NCBI GenBank assembly: GCA_015680685.1
Contig: MNCI01026460.1
Location: 297,902 to 361,901, forward strand
Direction: 5' to 3'
DNA from: Gnetum montanum
Taxonomy: Eukaryota; Streptophyta; Gnetopsida; Gnetales; Gnetaceae
DNA length: 64,000 bases
The notes under the pieces are model-generated. The model was not told where the DNA came from. It searched no databases and worked only from the letters and a program-made list of their open reading frames with translations. The position numbers and the translations under genes are program-made. Within the stretch, counting starts at the first letter, position 1. Every line of letters begins with the position of its first letter. Below, in pieces: positions 33,531-45,028 of this stretch.

Positions 33531-34150
33531 ATCCCAAGGGTCTCCCATGTTTTGTTACAAAGCCCATCTATGATGTGCAAAGATACTTTTTAAAAGAAAA
33601 TCCATGGCCTAGGCATCTATGTAGTAGAGAATAGTATCTTCCCAAGGCTGCATCAAGAGATTCATGGTTCTCTTGCTTTCACCTTTGGATTTTTTTCTTA
33701 GATTGGACACTTTTGAATAGGTTAGGTATTTCTCGTTGAAGAGCTCAAGCATTGTGGACCATTGGTAAATTGAATCTAGTTCCAACGATCTATACCAACT
33801 TTAATCTTGTCATTTTAATTTCTTAGGAAAGAGCTTAAGCTTTTGTCACTTACTTTCAATATTTTGCAAGGTGCAAACATCATGGAAGGCTTGTAAATGA
33901 TGTTGTGGATGAGAATTGTAACCTCCCTCAAATTTAGGAATGTTGTTCATATTAAGCCATTTGATGTAGTTTTCCCTTTGATGCCTATGAGGTATTCTAA
34001 TTACCTCCATGATTTATATCATTCTTTTAGTGGCCAACAAGGATTCATCATCATCAAACATGTGATGATAATAATTTCTATTTCTATTTGTTTGATTATG
34101 AAGATCTCATCTATGCTTCATTTGATACCTTGTATTTTGTCTTTGATTTC
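33531..34150 (-). pseudogene. gag of element B, 3' portion
   Basis: The minus strand reads NIPKFEGGYNSHPQHHLQAF near 33950-33890 and other gag-core segments in broken frames, homologous to D (18497-19015) and A (40090-40560). It ends at 34150, where element A is inserted, and resumes at 42075. No frame exceeds about 40 codons. Capsid remnant. Confidence 0.7.
34146..34150. repeat. target-site duplication ATTTC, left copy (element A)
   Basis: ATTTC directly before A's left end (TGATAAGTGG). The second copy is at 42070-42074 directly after A's right end (GACTCATCA). Both lie in the same gag sequence of B. Confidence 0.9.
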
Positions 34151-35075
34151 TGATAAGTGGTGAGGTACCCCTACGCTCAACCATACGAAACATAAGCATT
34201 CATGCACAATCTGGTTAAATTCCATGGATTAGACTAGTTGTGATATCTAGATCGTTAAGCTTTGATTGTAGTTTGCTATCTTCCCATTTGGACTAGTGGT
34301 AGCTTTGTCACATATGGTTTAGTCCAAAGTGAGAAATATTTTGTTGTCTAATTATATTTTTCTCCTAATGACAATAAAGAGGTAAATTATTTAAGCTAAT
34401 GAACAATGGAAAATAAGATCTAAATAGCCTGCGTGATGAGTATTTGCTCTTAATTGTCTGTATATGTCTTGGGCTTCGTGAGACTACTTCTGGGATTGCC
34501 AAGTGTATGTCACTGTGTCTACCAAAAAATACACTATTGAATTACCAAGTACTTACACTTAAATGCTTGTGATTAAGGCGTACACATTCCACCTAATGAT
34601 AGGAATAGTAAATAGCAATTAATGGAAACATTTAACTAAAGAAAGAAGTAACTAGTTAACAATTAAAAGCAATAATAATCTAAGTCAATGTTGCAATGAT
34701 GAGAGTAATCACGATATTTATTACCAATCATGTAATGTGTCCAAGTACGTCACACTCAAACAAAGGTGTTGTACAATTACAAACATCACACTGCGGGCAT
34801 GCACTCAAAATGACAGAACTCTAAGAAAGGCTAGCAAAAATTGAAAACTAAAACTATCTTCTCTACTACCTATTACATTCTACTTCTTCAACCATGCATC
34901 CAAGTGTTGTATTTATAGGCTAGCATAGAGGAGAGAATATCAGATATCTGACATTGCATCCTAGCTCTGACATTGAGCATTTGATGTCAAGTATCTGACA
35001 TTGCATCCTAGCTCTGACATTGAGCATTTGATGTCAAGTATCTGACATCGGGGCCTAAAAAATCATGACTCATCA
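34151..35075 (-). repeat. 3' LTR of element A
   Basis: 925 bp. The minus strand starts TGATGAGTCATGATTTTTTAG and ends CTTATCA. A TATA region (GTATTTATAGG on the plus strand) lies near 34909-34919. A direct duplication of about 50 bp (TATCTGACATTGCATCCTAGC and following) is present near 34942-35045, inside U3. It aligns with 41175-42069 end to end. Confidence 0.9.
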
Positions 35076-35092
35076 TACCCCCATGACTAAAT
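35076..35092 (-). promoter_or_regulatory. polypurine tract of element A
   Basis: The minus strand reads TTTAGTCATGGGGGTA immediately before TGATGAG, preceded by CTTGAGGATGATTTTTCA. It is nearly the same as the tract at 17155-17168. Confidence 0.85.
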
Positions 35093-35279
35093 GAAAAATC
35101 ATCCTCAAGTTAAAAAAAATGAGGAGAAAGTTCTTTACAAAATATTGAGAAGGTATGTGATTATTAATAGACTTAAACAATAAAAAAACTATTGACTCTT
35201 GCATGCCATAGTGGTGTAATACAAAAAGTAGGATGCATTATTACAAAACAAAAACTAGGAAGCTCATGTGGTGCCCGAA

Positions 35280-38002
35280 GGTAATCACTCATCCATTGGT
35301 TACTTTCCTTTGTTGCTAGGCTTTTAAAATTTGTAACAATTCAGCAATGCCTACAAGTTCTCCTCTTGTGTCCTTGGGTTGTGTACCATCTAGGCTGCTA
35401 AGCTGATGTGTGCTAGCATCGGTACATCCCAAGGACATGGCAGTTATGGGAACATCTAATTTGCCTTCACATACCAAGCTGCAAACTACCGTCATTCCTC
35501 CTCAAAAGCCCTAGCTTTATCTCTGAGTTCATGATAATCTATTAATCTTCTATCTAAGTTTGAGATGATGTCTTTCTGTCCTTGATAGCTAGCTATAACC
35601 ACTTCCAATTCTAAGTTTGCCACATGTAGCTTCTGCAAATTGTCTTTATGATCTACAAACTCTTTCTCATATAATACATAAGTGGTTGCTACTTTTTTTT
35701 TCTAGCTCATTTCGAGGTCAGCCTGCTATTAGCATGGCAATATTGGCATATCTAAGGTTAGCCAATGTCATGTATTCTTTCAAATCTTCTAGCTACAAGT
35801 ATTTATTCTTGACTTCTACTTCGTGGACCAAGGCATAACTATCCAGAATTGGCCACCACTTAGGATTATGTGCTAACAAGAAACTAATGTGGGCTTTGGC
35901 CATTTGGATCTCTTTTTCATTTATTTGCTTGTACATACCTAGTTCACGGAAGTGCTCCTTCAATTTCTCATGTTTCTTGGCCTCATTCTGCCATGCACTA
36001 ATTTCAATTACTAATTTCTAACGAGAAGTGCAAACCTTCTCCATTGAGAGGGTTCTATTCTCTTTGGCCAATCTACTAATGTCTTGGTTGACCCTCACTA
36101 GTTCCCTCAACTAGTAAACACTTTCTTCTAAGATGTTCTTTTGCTTCTCAATTTTGGTCATCCTTGAATTTTTTGTAGCGATCTACTTGTTTTCTTCTTA
36201 TGCAGTGGTCAATGCCTTTTTGTACACATGGGATTACACATCAACCGTAGAGTCATTTTCGATTTCCTTCTCTTTTTCTTAAATTACAAATAATTTCTCC
36301 TTAGTTAGCTTGACCAACTACTCCATCCTAAATTGCTCAAGCTAGTCAGGCGCAACAAAATAGGTAGGGTCCTATCACTAGACTCTTAGGTTAGCTAGCT
36401 CTTGTTGTAGTCTTTGTACTTATGCTTTTGCATACTCTACCCTAACTTCAAACATGACCAACTTTTCTTTTATGCTGATGAGGTCTGACTATGCTGCAGT
36501 GACATCACTAGGGATGTCAAACAAGGTAGTCATCACTTGCCTCATCTGCAACAGTTGATCAAGCACATCCTCATGCATTGTAGGAGTCACTGAAGTCCTA
36601 GCCAGCATCTTCGCTTCTATGGTCCCAGTAAGATCTACTAGGGGCACAATAGGCATGTTGAATGATTCTTTGATATGGTCAATGATTATTTCTACTATGC
36701 CTTCTGCATCCTCATGTTGCAATATCACAACTATGACACCTTCTCTAGTTTTGAGCATTACTTGGAAGGATGCGGAATTCCTAGAGATTTGCTTGGACCA
36801 TTGGGATCCTCCTCCTCCTAATTGTAGTAACATCTCCGCCCATGTTGGATCAGCTAAAACTATGGGTTATACGACATCATCAATCACTCAAAAGAGATTG
36901 GAGTCATCCCTACTTCCCAAACTGATGCCTTCAGTGATGTTTTGTAAATGGCTCATCAAGGGCCTGTAATCTTGTGATGATGGTGGTGGCAAAGCTTGTG
37001 TTTGTGGGCATTGTGTTTCAGGCTGATGTTGTGTTTCTACTTTTGGTGCTATCTCCTTTTCTAATTCTTATTCTTTACTAAGATCTTTTCATGGTGATGT
37101 AGGTTTAAGGAGTTTGGTGAAGCAGGCATTTTGATTCATCCTAGGGATATCATTCATATATCCTAGTATCCCAGCACACTTACACAACCTTCTAATTAGG
37201 TAAGGGAATGGAAGTGTTGGTTTTCCTACCTTCTTTTCTTCAAACCGCCATTGAATTTTAGTGAAGTAAAATTGGGGAAGATTTATCACAAATTTTCCCA
37301 TTAAAATAGCACTTCCCCTAGCCACATATGTTGAGATTCGATTAATCCCTTTAGTGAGAAACAAGTGGTATGTCTTGATCTTGAAATACGTCCTCTCTTC
37401 TAGAGTCATTTCATTATATGTTTTATCTTCTTTGCCATACGCCTGTTTTAGCCATAGTTTTTTGGTCTCAGGAATAGATCTAGTGGATAGATGGGCTACC
37501 TTAGCCCCCTCATTTGGTAGATTGAGAGATGAAACAATAGCTTTGATTGAAGAAGCGATGTTGACTCCATAAATGTTCATGGTGATGCCCACATCTTTAT
37601 TGTGCCAGAATTAATGAGTTTCACTTGGGTAACATTTTCCACTATTTGAGAGAATGGGCCATAAGGGGGATGCCTTAAGTTGCATCCAAATGACTTCCGG
37701 AGCAAACTCCATGAATGGGCCTAAATTCATTTCCACAATGATTGAGGTCAATGTGGACTTTTCTAGAATGGTTGCAAGGCAATAAGGAGGCAACATGAGT
37801 CGTTGTCCCTATGTGGGAGCTTGCCATTCTACAGCCTTCCCTTGGACTGACTGTCCAATAGTAGGAGCTTCTTAGTGAATGCTAAATGATTGGGTCTCCT
37901 GCTTGGCATGTTTTGCATGTTTGCCTTGTTGGCCTCAGCCACCTTGTAGGTGCATAGCTACTCTTTGCAATGGTTCAGCTTGTGCACCTCTTTTAGGGCC
38001 AT
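35280..38002 (-). pseudogene. long extra ORF of element A: unknown N-terminal domain plus coiled coil
   Basis: A single minus-strand frame of about 900 codons with stops but no frameshift that I can find. It opens at ATGGCCC directly 3' of GATTACAG (38003), a good splice acceptor. The N-terminal half (about 37800-37090) contains NLPNEGAKVAHLSTRS, KLWLKQAYGKEDKTY, MTLEERTYFKIKTYHLFL and LPFPYLIRRLCKCAGI. This resembles, in my judgement, the 'putative plant transposon protein' domain (Pfam PF20167-like). A Q/P-rich linker follows, then a region with HIKESFNMPIVPLVDLTG. From about 36490 to 35490 comes a heptad-rich coiled coil (KLVMFEVRVEYAKA, VQRLQQELANLRV, IISNLDRRLIDYHEL). No retroviral enzyme motif is present. 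Function unknown. Confidence 0.65.
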
Positions 38003-38010
38003 CTGTAATC
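38003..38010 (-). promoter_or_regulatory. candidate 3' splice site before the extra ORF of A
   Basis: The minus strand reads TTTACTTGATTACAG then ATGG, with a pyrimidine-leaning tract before the AG. The open frame of the extra ORF begins exactly here in phase 1. The matching donor was not identified; one in the leader or gag would give a spliced message. Confidence 0.4.
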
Positions 38011-39540
38011 AAGTAAAGATCAAATGTTACTAAGGTTGCATTTTTTATCATTAATCAGTTGATACCTTACTCGTTACCTTAGTTCATTAAGTTCTTAGTT
38101 CATATGATTTTAGAGTTACAAAAATTTTCAAGAAAAATTCCCAAAAAGTGTCTATCTCCTTTTACAACCCTTTGCGATTATTTTCTTTTTCCTTATGTGT
38201 GGCTTATAGTGATGGTTATAGTCCCTTAGGTGGAAAAATTAAGGTTCTTGGCATTAATATAATTGATTTTTCATGATAACACTTGAAGTTTTTAATACTC
38301 TTACCCTTATAATACCCTTTGGGCAATAGCAAATTTCATAAGTTTAGTGCAAGTTTCACATGCAAGCATCCCTCCCCCCACCCCACGTCCCCTCCCCCTC
38401 TTTCCACGACTACTTGAACAATCCAAGTTCAAGTAGGTTTAAATGGCATGAAAATCAAAGTGGTAGGGAGCTAAATATAGTAAGTGGAAAGTGAGTGTGC
38501 AGAGCTCTAATTTGCAAGAGAAAATTTGAACAACTTCCCTAGTGGAAAATGATGAAAATAAAGTTTGAGTGCCATGGGGGTCATATATATAGTTTTTTTC
38601 AGTCCTGACGTTAGGTATGCAATGTCGTGTTGGACCTAACATCAGGTAGGCAATGTTGAGGTCCATGGATTTTCACTGAATGGGATAGTTGAGCATGGAA
38701 ACTGAAGCTCTATGATGGGTTGGAAGGTTCGAAGTTAAGTCCATCAATTTAGGGTAAGTAGAAAATTAGTTTGAGACACTGAAAGTGTGATAAGGTGGAG
38801 TTATTAACATGGAAAGCACTAGAATGATTAAGAAAAGGGCATTGAAATCAAGGTGATGGCCAGATCAATTATAGGATAAGGAAAATGACAAAATATAATT
38901 ATTGAATTCTTGGAAGGTGAAAAATTAGATCAAGAAATAGAAAAATGACAAAACATTGTAAAACAAAAAGATGAAAAAAACTTAAGAATCTTGAAGATTA
39001 AAATAGAGGGTAACCCCCATGACTAAACATTTGGTTGTGACAAGGATTAATAAGTGGATAAGTAGGATCCATGCATGTATGAAACATTGGTAATCGTCCA
39101 TGCCCTAGCCACTAGGTGTCTATTAGTGGTGTGGTGGCTAGGTAGAAATATTTTTTGTCACACACTTGATGGTTAAATGTATGGTCGGTCAGGGTATGAG
39201 GTGTGTTAACATTATGGATGTCTAGCCCATGATTTCACCCTTAATCATGATATGGTATGCATGGATTTATTTGTCTTCCCACACTGTTAGATGCATTGTT
39301 TGGATTGGCGATTGGAGTAATGGTGGATGGTGGCCCATGTCTAGGATTAGACAACCATGGTTGAGACAAGAAAGATGGTGCACCAAATTGGCATTGTGCT
39401 GGCTCAAATGATATGATGGGTCCATGCATGGTTTGCTTTGGCTAATGACCTTACCCCTAGAAAGGACATTTCCTACATTGTGGTTGAGACCCACTGGTAT
39501 TAGGATGTCTTTACACATTTACAACATAAGTGACATTCAT
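38011..39540 (-). other. non-coding or decayed part of element A
   Basis: It lies between the gag end and the extra ORF. The upper part (39430-39240) still reads gag-like P/S/N-rich text (QPWLSNPRHGPPSTITP). The lower part (38011-39000) has no gene; a C-rich run (38371-38400) stands out. At 39012-39031 the minus strand carries TTTAGTCATGGGGGTTACCC, an internal copy of the polypurine motif. Confidence 0.5.
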
Positions 39541-39549
39541 TTTTTGGTA

Positions 39550-41150
39550 TTTTTGTGTTGAGCCTTCTTGTGTCTTTAGTGGTGGCCTATAATGAGGTGG
39601 AGTAGGAGGATATCAAGGATAGGATGGATGGTAAGAGGCATGAGGTGGTGATCCTTCAAGGGATGTCATGGGTTGATGGTACTTAGGAGAGTGGTAGTGG
39701 CAATTGGGAGTAGAGGTGTTGAACATACTATCCATGTGATTTCAGTGAATAGGGCTAATTTGGAGGTGGCCTCCCCCACAACTATGGTTGCTACCACTAT
39801 GGTTGATGACCATGTTGAGGCCAGTAATAAGTCCCCCTAGGATGGCACGAGTGGTTGTGGGACTGTCTATAATTACCTTATGAGAGAGGAAATCTACTAG
39901 GCATGTGCTTTTGCAAAAACTTAGGATTTAAGGCACCTACCCAATACTCCCATAGATGTAATAAGACTAGGCAATGACCTTTCAAATGGTCATATATGTA
40001 GATGTTGCATCCATTATCTTCATTTGTGGTTGAGTTTATAGCCTCACTTTCTTTAGCCATTTTTCCTGTCTGTCAAAAACTGTTCCTGGCTGTTTGCCGA
40101 AACCATGGCCTAGGCATCTATTCAGTAAGGCATAATATCTATCTAAGGCCATGTCCAAGGGTTCATGTTATTCTTGCTCCACTCTTGGATCTATCTCCTC
40201 AAGTTGGAAACTCTTGCATCAATTTGATATTTCTCATTGAAAAGTTCCAACATTGTTGACCACTGTCGAATTGAACTTGGTCTCAACGATTTATACCATA
40301 CTCTAGCTCTATTAATTAGTGTCCTAAGAAAGAGATTAAGATTTTGTCATCTATTTTCAATGTTATAATAGATATAGGCATCCTAGAAGGATTGTAAATG
40401 ATGTTGTGGATCTGAATCATAGCCTCCTGCAAATTTAGGGATATTATTGATATCAAGTCTGGGTAGGCGACTTTCTTTACGATGCTTGCAAGATATCTTA
40501 ATAGCCTCAGTGATATGCATTAGGCTCTTAATGGCCAGCAAGGGTCCTTCATCATCGAACAGGTTGTGAGGGAAATGTCTATTTCTATTGATTTGATCAT
40601 GATGATGTTGTCTATGTTCATGGTAACATCTTTCACTTTTCTTGTGGGTTCAATTTCAGTTTTTAGTCTAACCCTTTAGTGGAGCCTTATTTTCGTACCT
40701 ATGTTCATCTTCATCAGAACTAGATGTTGAAGGGAAAGAGGAAGATGAGGAACTAGAAGAATTGCCATGGATCCTATGGTGTTCTTCAAGGTCATTTAAT
40801 TTATCACTTCTTGGTTTTGAGGAGGTCTTAGGACTTGAGGCCTTCCCTAGTTCAGAATTTACGTCATCTCCTCCAAGATTGTCTATCTTAGGTGAATGTA
40901 GTCTTTGAGTGTCATTAGGGTGGTCATGAACATAAGAAATCCCTGCATAAGGTTGGTCACTCTAGTTTTCTTCAGCATATATTTCATTATTTCGCTAATG
41001 AATGTGTTCACTATACAGTGCATAGTCACTTCTATGTGAGAGAGACATTGTTATTGGTTTATGATGTGTGTGAGTTAATATTTTTCAGAAAGATATATCA
41101 TTAATGGCTTTACAGTGATCTTGTATAATATAACTAATCTAGATAACTAG
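39550..41150 (-). pseudogene. gag of element A
   Basis: A serine/acidic N-terminal part (40760-40690) leads into the capsid core: SRLPRLDINNIPKFAGGYDSD, HHLQSF, LNLFLRTLI, ARVWYKSLRPSSIRQWSTML and ELFNEKYQIDARVSNLRR (about 40490-40170). At about 40090 part of the gag C-terminus is deleted, and sequence resumes with the knuckle-like NEDNGCNIYIYDHLKGHC (about 40020-39960), where one Cys is now Tyr. The P/H/Y-rich end is NCHYHSPKYHQPMTSLEG (39700-39640). Same order as gag of the Athila-like element. No protease follows. Confidence 0.75.
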
Positions 41151-41155
41151 CACCA

Positions 41156-41173
41156 TCCCTAGAAATAGTGCCA
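41156..41173 (-). promoter_or_regulatory. primer-binding site of element A
   Basis: On the minus strand TGGCACTATTTCTAGGGA, the decayed tRNA-Asp-type site, one base from the LTR end at 41175. Confidence 0.8.
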
Positions 41174-41174
41174 A

Positions 41175-42069
41175 TGATGAGCATGCGAGGTACCCGTATG
41201 CTCAACCATACAAATCACAAGCGTTCATGCATAATCTAGTTGAATTCCATGGATGAGACTAGTTGTGATATCTAGATCATTATGCTCTGGTTGCAATTTG
41301 CTGTCTTCCCACTTGGATTAGTGGTAGCTTTGTCATGTATGGTTTAGTCCAAAGGGAGGCATATGATGTTATCTAATTCTATGTTTCTCCTAATGATGAT
41401 AAAGAGGTAAATTAATTAAGCTAATGAACAATGGAAAACAAGATCTAACTAGCATACATGCAATGAGTATCTGCTCTTGATCATCCATATACATCTTGGA
41501 CTTTGTGTGACTACTTCTAGGATTACTAAGTGTATGTCATTGGATTTACCAAATAATACACTGCTAGATCACTAGGTTCTTACATGTATACACTCATGAT
41601 TAAGGCATACACATTCCACATAATGACAAGAATAGGAAATAGCAATAAATGAAAACATTTAGCTAAATAAAGTAGTAATTAGTTAACAATTAAAAGTAAT
41701 AATAATCTAACTCGATGTTGCAATGATGGGAGTAATCTTGATCTTTATTGCCAATCATGTAACATGTCCAAGTATGTCACACTTAAAAAAAGGTGTCATA
41801 TGATTACAAACATCACACTGCAGGCATGCACTGGGAATGAAAAAACTCTAAGAAAGACTAGCAAAAACTAAAAACTAAAACTATCTTCTCTACTACCTAT
41901 TACATTCTACTTCTTCAACTATGCACCTAAGTGCTATATTTATAGGCCAGCATCGAGGAGATCACATCAAATATCTCAAATTACATCTAGGCTCCAACAT
42001 TGGGTATCCGATGTTGGGGCTCCAACGTTGGGTATTTGACGTTGAGGCTTGACAAATCATGACTCATCA
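41175..42069 (-). repeat. 5' LTR of element A
   Basis: 895 bp; plus strand TGATGAGCATGCGAGG to CATGACTCATCA. It aligns with 34151-35075 and has a TATA region at about 41936-41947. The right end abuts ATTTC (42070-42074), the second copy of the target duplication. Confidence 0.9.
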
Positions 42070-42580
42070 ATTTCTATTTCTATCTTCATCTTAACCCCTT
42101 AGTATATCTCTATCTCTATACCTACATTCACCTTCATCAAAACTAAACGTTGAAGATGAAGAAGAAGATGGTGAACTGGAAGAATCACCATGGCTCCTAT
42201 ATCTTCCCCTATGGTTCCTTAATTCATCTCTTCTAGGTTTGAAGGAGGTCTTATACCTTAGGGCCCTTCTTGTTCTAGGACTTGTTCCATCCCCTATAGA
42301 ATTATCTACATTAATTGAACATAGTCTTTGAATATAGTAAGGATCAGAATGAGCATATGAGACTCCTGCTTGTAGTGATTCACTCTAGTTATTTTCAATA
42401 TAAATCTTATCATTACTACTATTAGTGTTCTCATTGTGTGATGGACTATAGGCCATATATGGAGGAGACACGTTTTTATATGATAATGTGTATATGACTT
42501 AAAATATTAATATTTTAGAAAAGATAAATTGTGAATGCTTTTACAATGATCATTTATAATATAACTAATCTAGATAATTA
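42070..42580 (-). pseudogene. gag N-terminus and leader of element B
   Basis: It continues gag of B on the other side of element A, beginning with the duplicated ATTTC. An acidic, serine-rich N-terminal part (GAAGATGAAGAAGAAGATGG region on the plus strand) matches gag of A at 40700-40760 and leads up to the primer site. Only short frames remain. Confidence 0.65.
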
Positions 42581-42586
42581 GCATCA

Positions 42587-42604
42587 TCCTTGGAAATGAT
42601 ACTA
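42587..42604 (-). promoter_or_regulatory. primer-binding site of element B
   Basis: On the minus strand TAGTATCATTTCCAAGGA, the most decayed of the four tRNA-Asp-type sites, one base from the LTR at 42606. Confidence 0.7.
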
Positions 42605-42605
42605 A

Positions 42606-43410
42606 TGATGAGTGATGGGTATTCCATACGCCTAACCATATGAATCATAAGCATTTACATGCGATCCGGTCAAATTTCATGGATGGGACTAGCATGGTAT
42701 CTAGATCATTAAGCATTGATTGCAAGTTGTTGTCTTCCCACTTGGACTAGTGGTAACTTTGTCACATATCATTCAATCCAAAGTGAGGCATATGATTATT
42801 AATGTTGTGTGACGAAGGCTAAGTTATATGAAAGTATGAAAATTAATTATTTATCTAATTAATAATAATAAAATATATCCTAAACTATCCTAAGGGTGAT
42901 GGGTATCCCTTCCTAGCTTACTGTACAAATCATGAACTCACGTATCTGTTGTTGGCCTTCTGAAGTGTTATGCTACTGAGCAAACTAAATAATAATGCTC
43001 TTGGGATTACCAAGTGAATACATGTTTATGCTTGGAAGTGGTCATGCTCATTATGCAAATTGATTAATATGCATGAAAATGTAAATATTAACTAAGTACA
43101 TTAAAATTAATTTGCATTAAAAGTAAATCTATTCTAAGTCAAAGCGCTACAATAAATATGAATTAATCTTGATCTTATTATTATTCATGGAATGTGTCTA
43201 GGTACAATTCTAGTCAAATAAGATGTCATACAACTGACTCAAATCCACACTGTGGGCACTCATTGACTATTTTCTAACATTATAGAATAAAATTGTAAGA
43301 GTTCAACCACACTATTGACCAAATGGTGCCAAACACACAATGGGTGCTTGCATATTTATAGGCAAATACAAGCATCACATCAATCAGGATGCGTTAATGC
43401 ATTTGGCTGT
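42606..43410 (-). repeat. 5' LTR of element B, proximal piece
   Basis: Plus strand TGATGAGTGATGGGTATTCC onward; it aligns with 29774 to about 30570. It stops inside CATTTGGCTGT at the left end of element C. The rest of this LTR reappears at 62565. Confidence 0.85.
43406..43410. repeat. target-site duplication GCTGT, left copy (element C)
   Basis: GCTGT precedes TGAAACACC at 43411. The second copy is at 62565-62569, directly after CACTACA. The LTR of B continues across the join as in its 3' copy. Confidence 0.9.
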
Positions 43411-44031
43411 TGAAACACCATAAAATTTTGAGATCCTCTTGCTTCACCAGGGTCTTGGAGTTCAAGCAAATACTTCCACAAGTGCAACATCATGATAGTT
43501 TGGCTAAAAAGTATAGACACTAGGGTTAGACTATTCAGTTCAGCAAGTTTTCTACCACTAGAGCTGACAAGCCCAATGGACTCTCTGGCTTGCCCACCTG
43601 GATAATTCACCTAGTTGACAGTCTACTAAACAACCATGCTAGGAGTTGTCGACGATGCTCAGGATGGGAAAAACATTTCAACAAGTTTTCTAGTTGACAA
43701 TTCTACTCCGCTACGCTACATTGCACAGTGTAACAGGCCTTTGAAAAATCAAACAAGTGTCCAAATACAAGTTTTAGCAAGATGTTCATGCAAAGAAAAG
43801 TTAGAATGCAGCCAACACAGAGTGCTATGCTACACTACACTACATAGCGTAGAACAACGTAGCAAGGTTGAAATGCACAAAGACTCCTATGCCAGGCCAC
43901 TTCGGCAAAAGGATTGCATCTAAAGCATTGTGGCTTCCAAAATTACTGTGTCTCAATTAGCACTCGAACCATAGGCAAAGTTTCCTCATAAAGCCCCATA
44001 ATTTTAACATAAATGTAAGTTACATTGGCTA

Positions 44032-44069
44032 CTACGCTATGCTACACTACGTAGTGTAGCATAGCGTAG
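44032..44069. repeat. perfect 38-bp palindrome in the LTR of C
   Basis: The left arm CTACGCTATGCTACACTAC is followed directly by its exact reverse complement, with no spacer. The 3' LTR has only a shortened form (around 61573-61595). Related but imperfect hairpins occur at 43838-43860 and 44172-44290. Confidence 0.9.
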
Positions 44070-44468
44070 CAAAGATGCTCATCGATGAAAATGCTCCAAA
44101 GGTTAGCTCAGTGTTCATCAAGACTTTCAACAAAAGCTAGTGACTCTAACACAATTTTTCTATTTAAATCGGTGGCTATGCTGTGCTACGCTACATAGCA
44201 TAGCACAACGTAGCAAGAAGCTATGCTACATCGATGTGCTACGCTACATAGCATAGCACAACATAGTAAGCGGCTATGCTACTTTAATATGCTTCATCTA
44301 TCACTTGCATTGTTGGCACACCTGACTCCAGCACCTCTAGTTTCGACAACATGGTTGCAGCGTAGTAGGCTCACAACCGATTTTGCACATCTATGCAATG
44401 TGGGCACATCAACATCTTGTGGGTCTAGGACACGTGACATCGAAACTGCATTTCTCGCCTATTCCTAG

Positions 44469-44484
44469 CCCTATAAATACCCCA
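44469..44484 (+). promoter_or_regulatory. TATA box of element C LTR
   Basis: CCCTATAAATACCCC, also present in the 3' LTR (61973-61987, CCCATAAATACCCC). Downstream sequence is non-coding up to the primer site. Confidence 0.6.
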
Positions 44485-45010
44485 ACACACAATGCTCAAA
44501 GGGTTGGCTTTTTAATGCAAAGCGTTGGCATTTTAGCATTGACAAGGGCAGTGGGCTTGTTAGCATTTTGCATTGTTTGCTTTTAAGTCCTCATTCAAGA
44601 GCATAGTTGGCATACTTTGAACATTCCGATTACCTTTGGGATCTCTGTGCTTCCTAGTGTTGCACAACTGATTGTATCCATCTCAACAAAGTAAAGCTAT
44701 GATCTTGAGGTAGTGAATTTCCTAACTCTAGTTTACTTTACATTCTTGTTCATTATCATTGCATTTTATATCATTTTTGTCCCATTGCATTTAATAATCT
44801 TTATACCACACTACAAGCATCGTTTCCGAAATCAATGTTCATGTAAGGTTAAGTTACATCGATTAAGTCCCTGTTTGATCAACCAGACTATTCAAGGTGC
44901 CCCATTTTAGTTTTATCTAGCATGGTCCTCGCATAGATCTAGGGTTAAACTATTCACCTGGCAACCTCTCGGTGTTTCTAGCCACCAAAGTTTTCAGTAG
45001 CTATAATTTC

Positions 45011-45028
45011 TGGTGCTAGAAGGAGGGC
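45011..45028 (+). promoter_or_regulatory. primer-binding site of element C
   Basis: TGGTGCTAGAAGGAGGGC five bases after the LTR. The TGG start and five-base spacer fit Tat-type elements. I cannot assign the primer tRNA with confidence. Confidence 0.55.

Larger units (their letters stand above)
34151..42069 (-). mobile_element. non-autonomous LTR element A with gag and a long extra ORF
   Basis: 7,919 bp with both LTRs and an exact 5-bp target duplication (ATTTC). Minus-strand order: 5' LTR (42069-41175), primer site (41173-41156), gag (about 41150-39550), non-coding stretch with a polypurine-like motif (39040-38011), extra ORF (38002 to about 35280), polypurine tract (35092-35076), 3' LTR (35075-34151). 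I find no protease, RT, RNase H or integrase. Gag, primer site, polypurine context and LTR ends match the Athila-like element, which suggests mobilisation in trans. Confidence 0.85.
43411..45005 (+). repeat. 5' LTR of element C
   Basis: 1,595 bp, TGAAACACC to AGCTATA. Landmarks shared with the 3' LTR are CTTGCTTCACCAGGGTCTTGG, GGATTGCATCTAAAGCATTG, a CCCTATAAATACCCC promoter (about 44469), AACAAAGTAAAGC and CTCGGTGTTTC near the end. It holds a perfect 38-bp palindrome and many GCTATGCTAC-type motifs. Confidence 0.92.
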
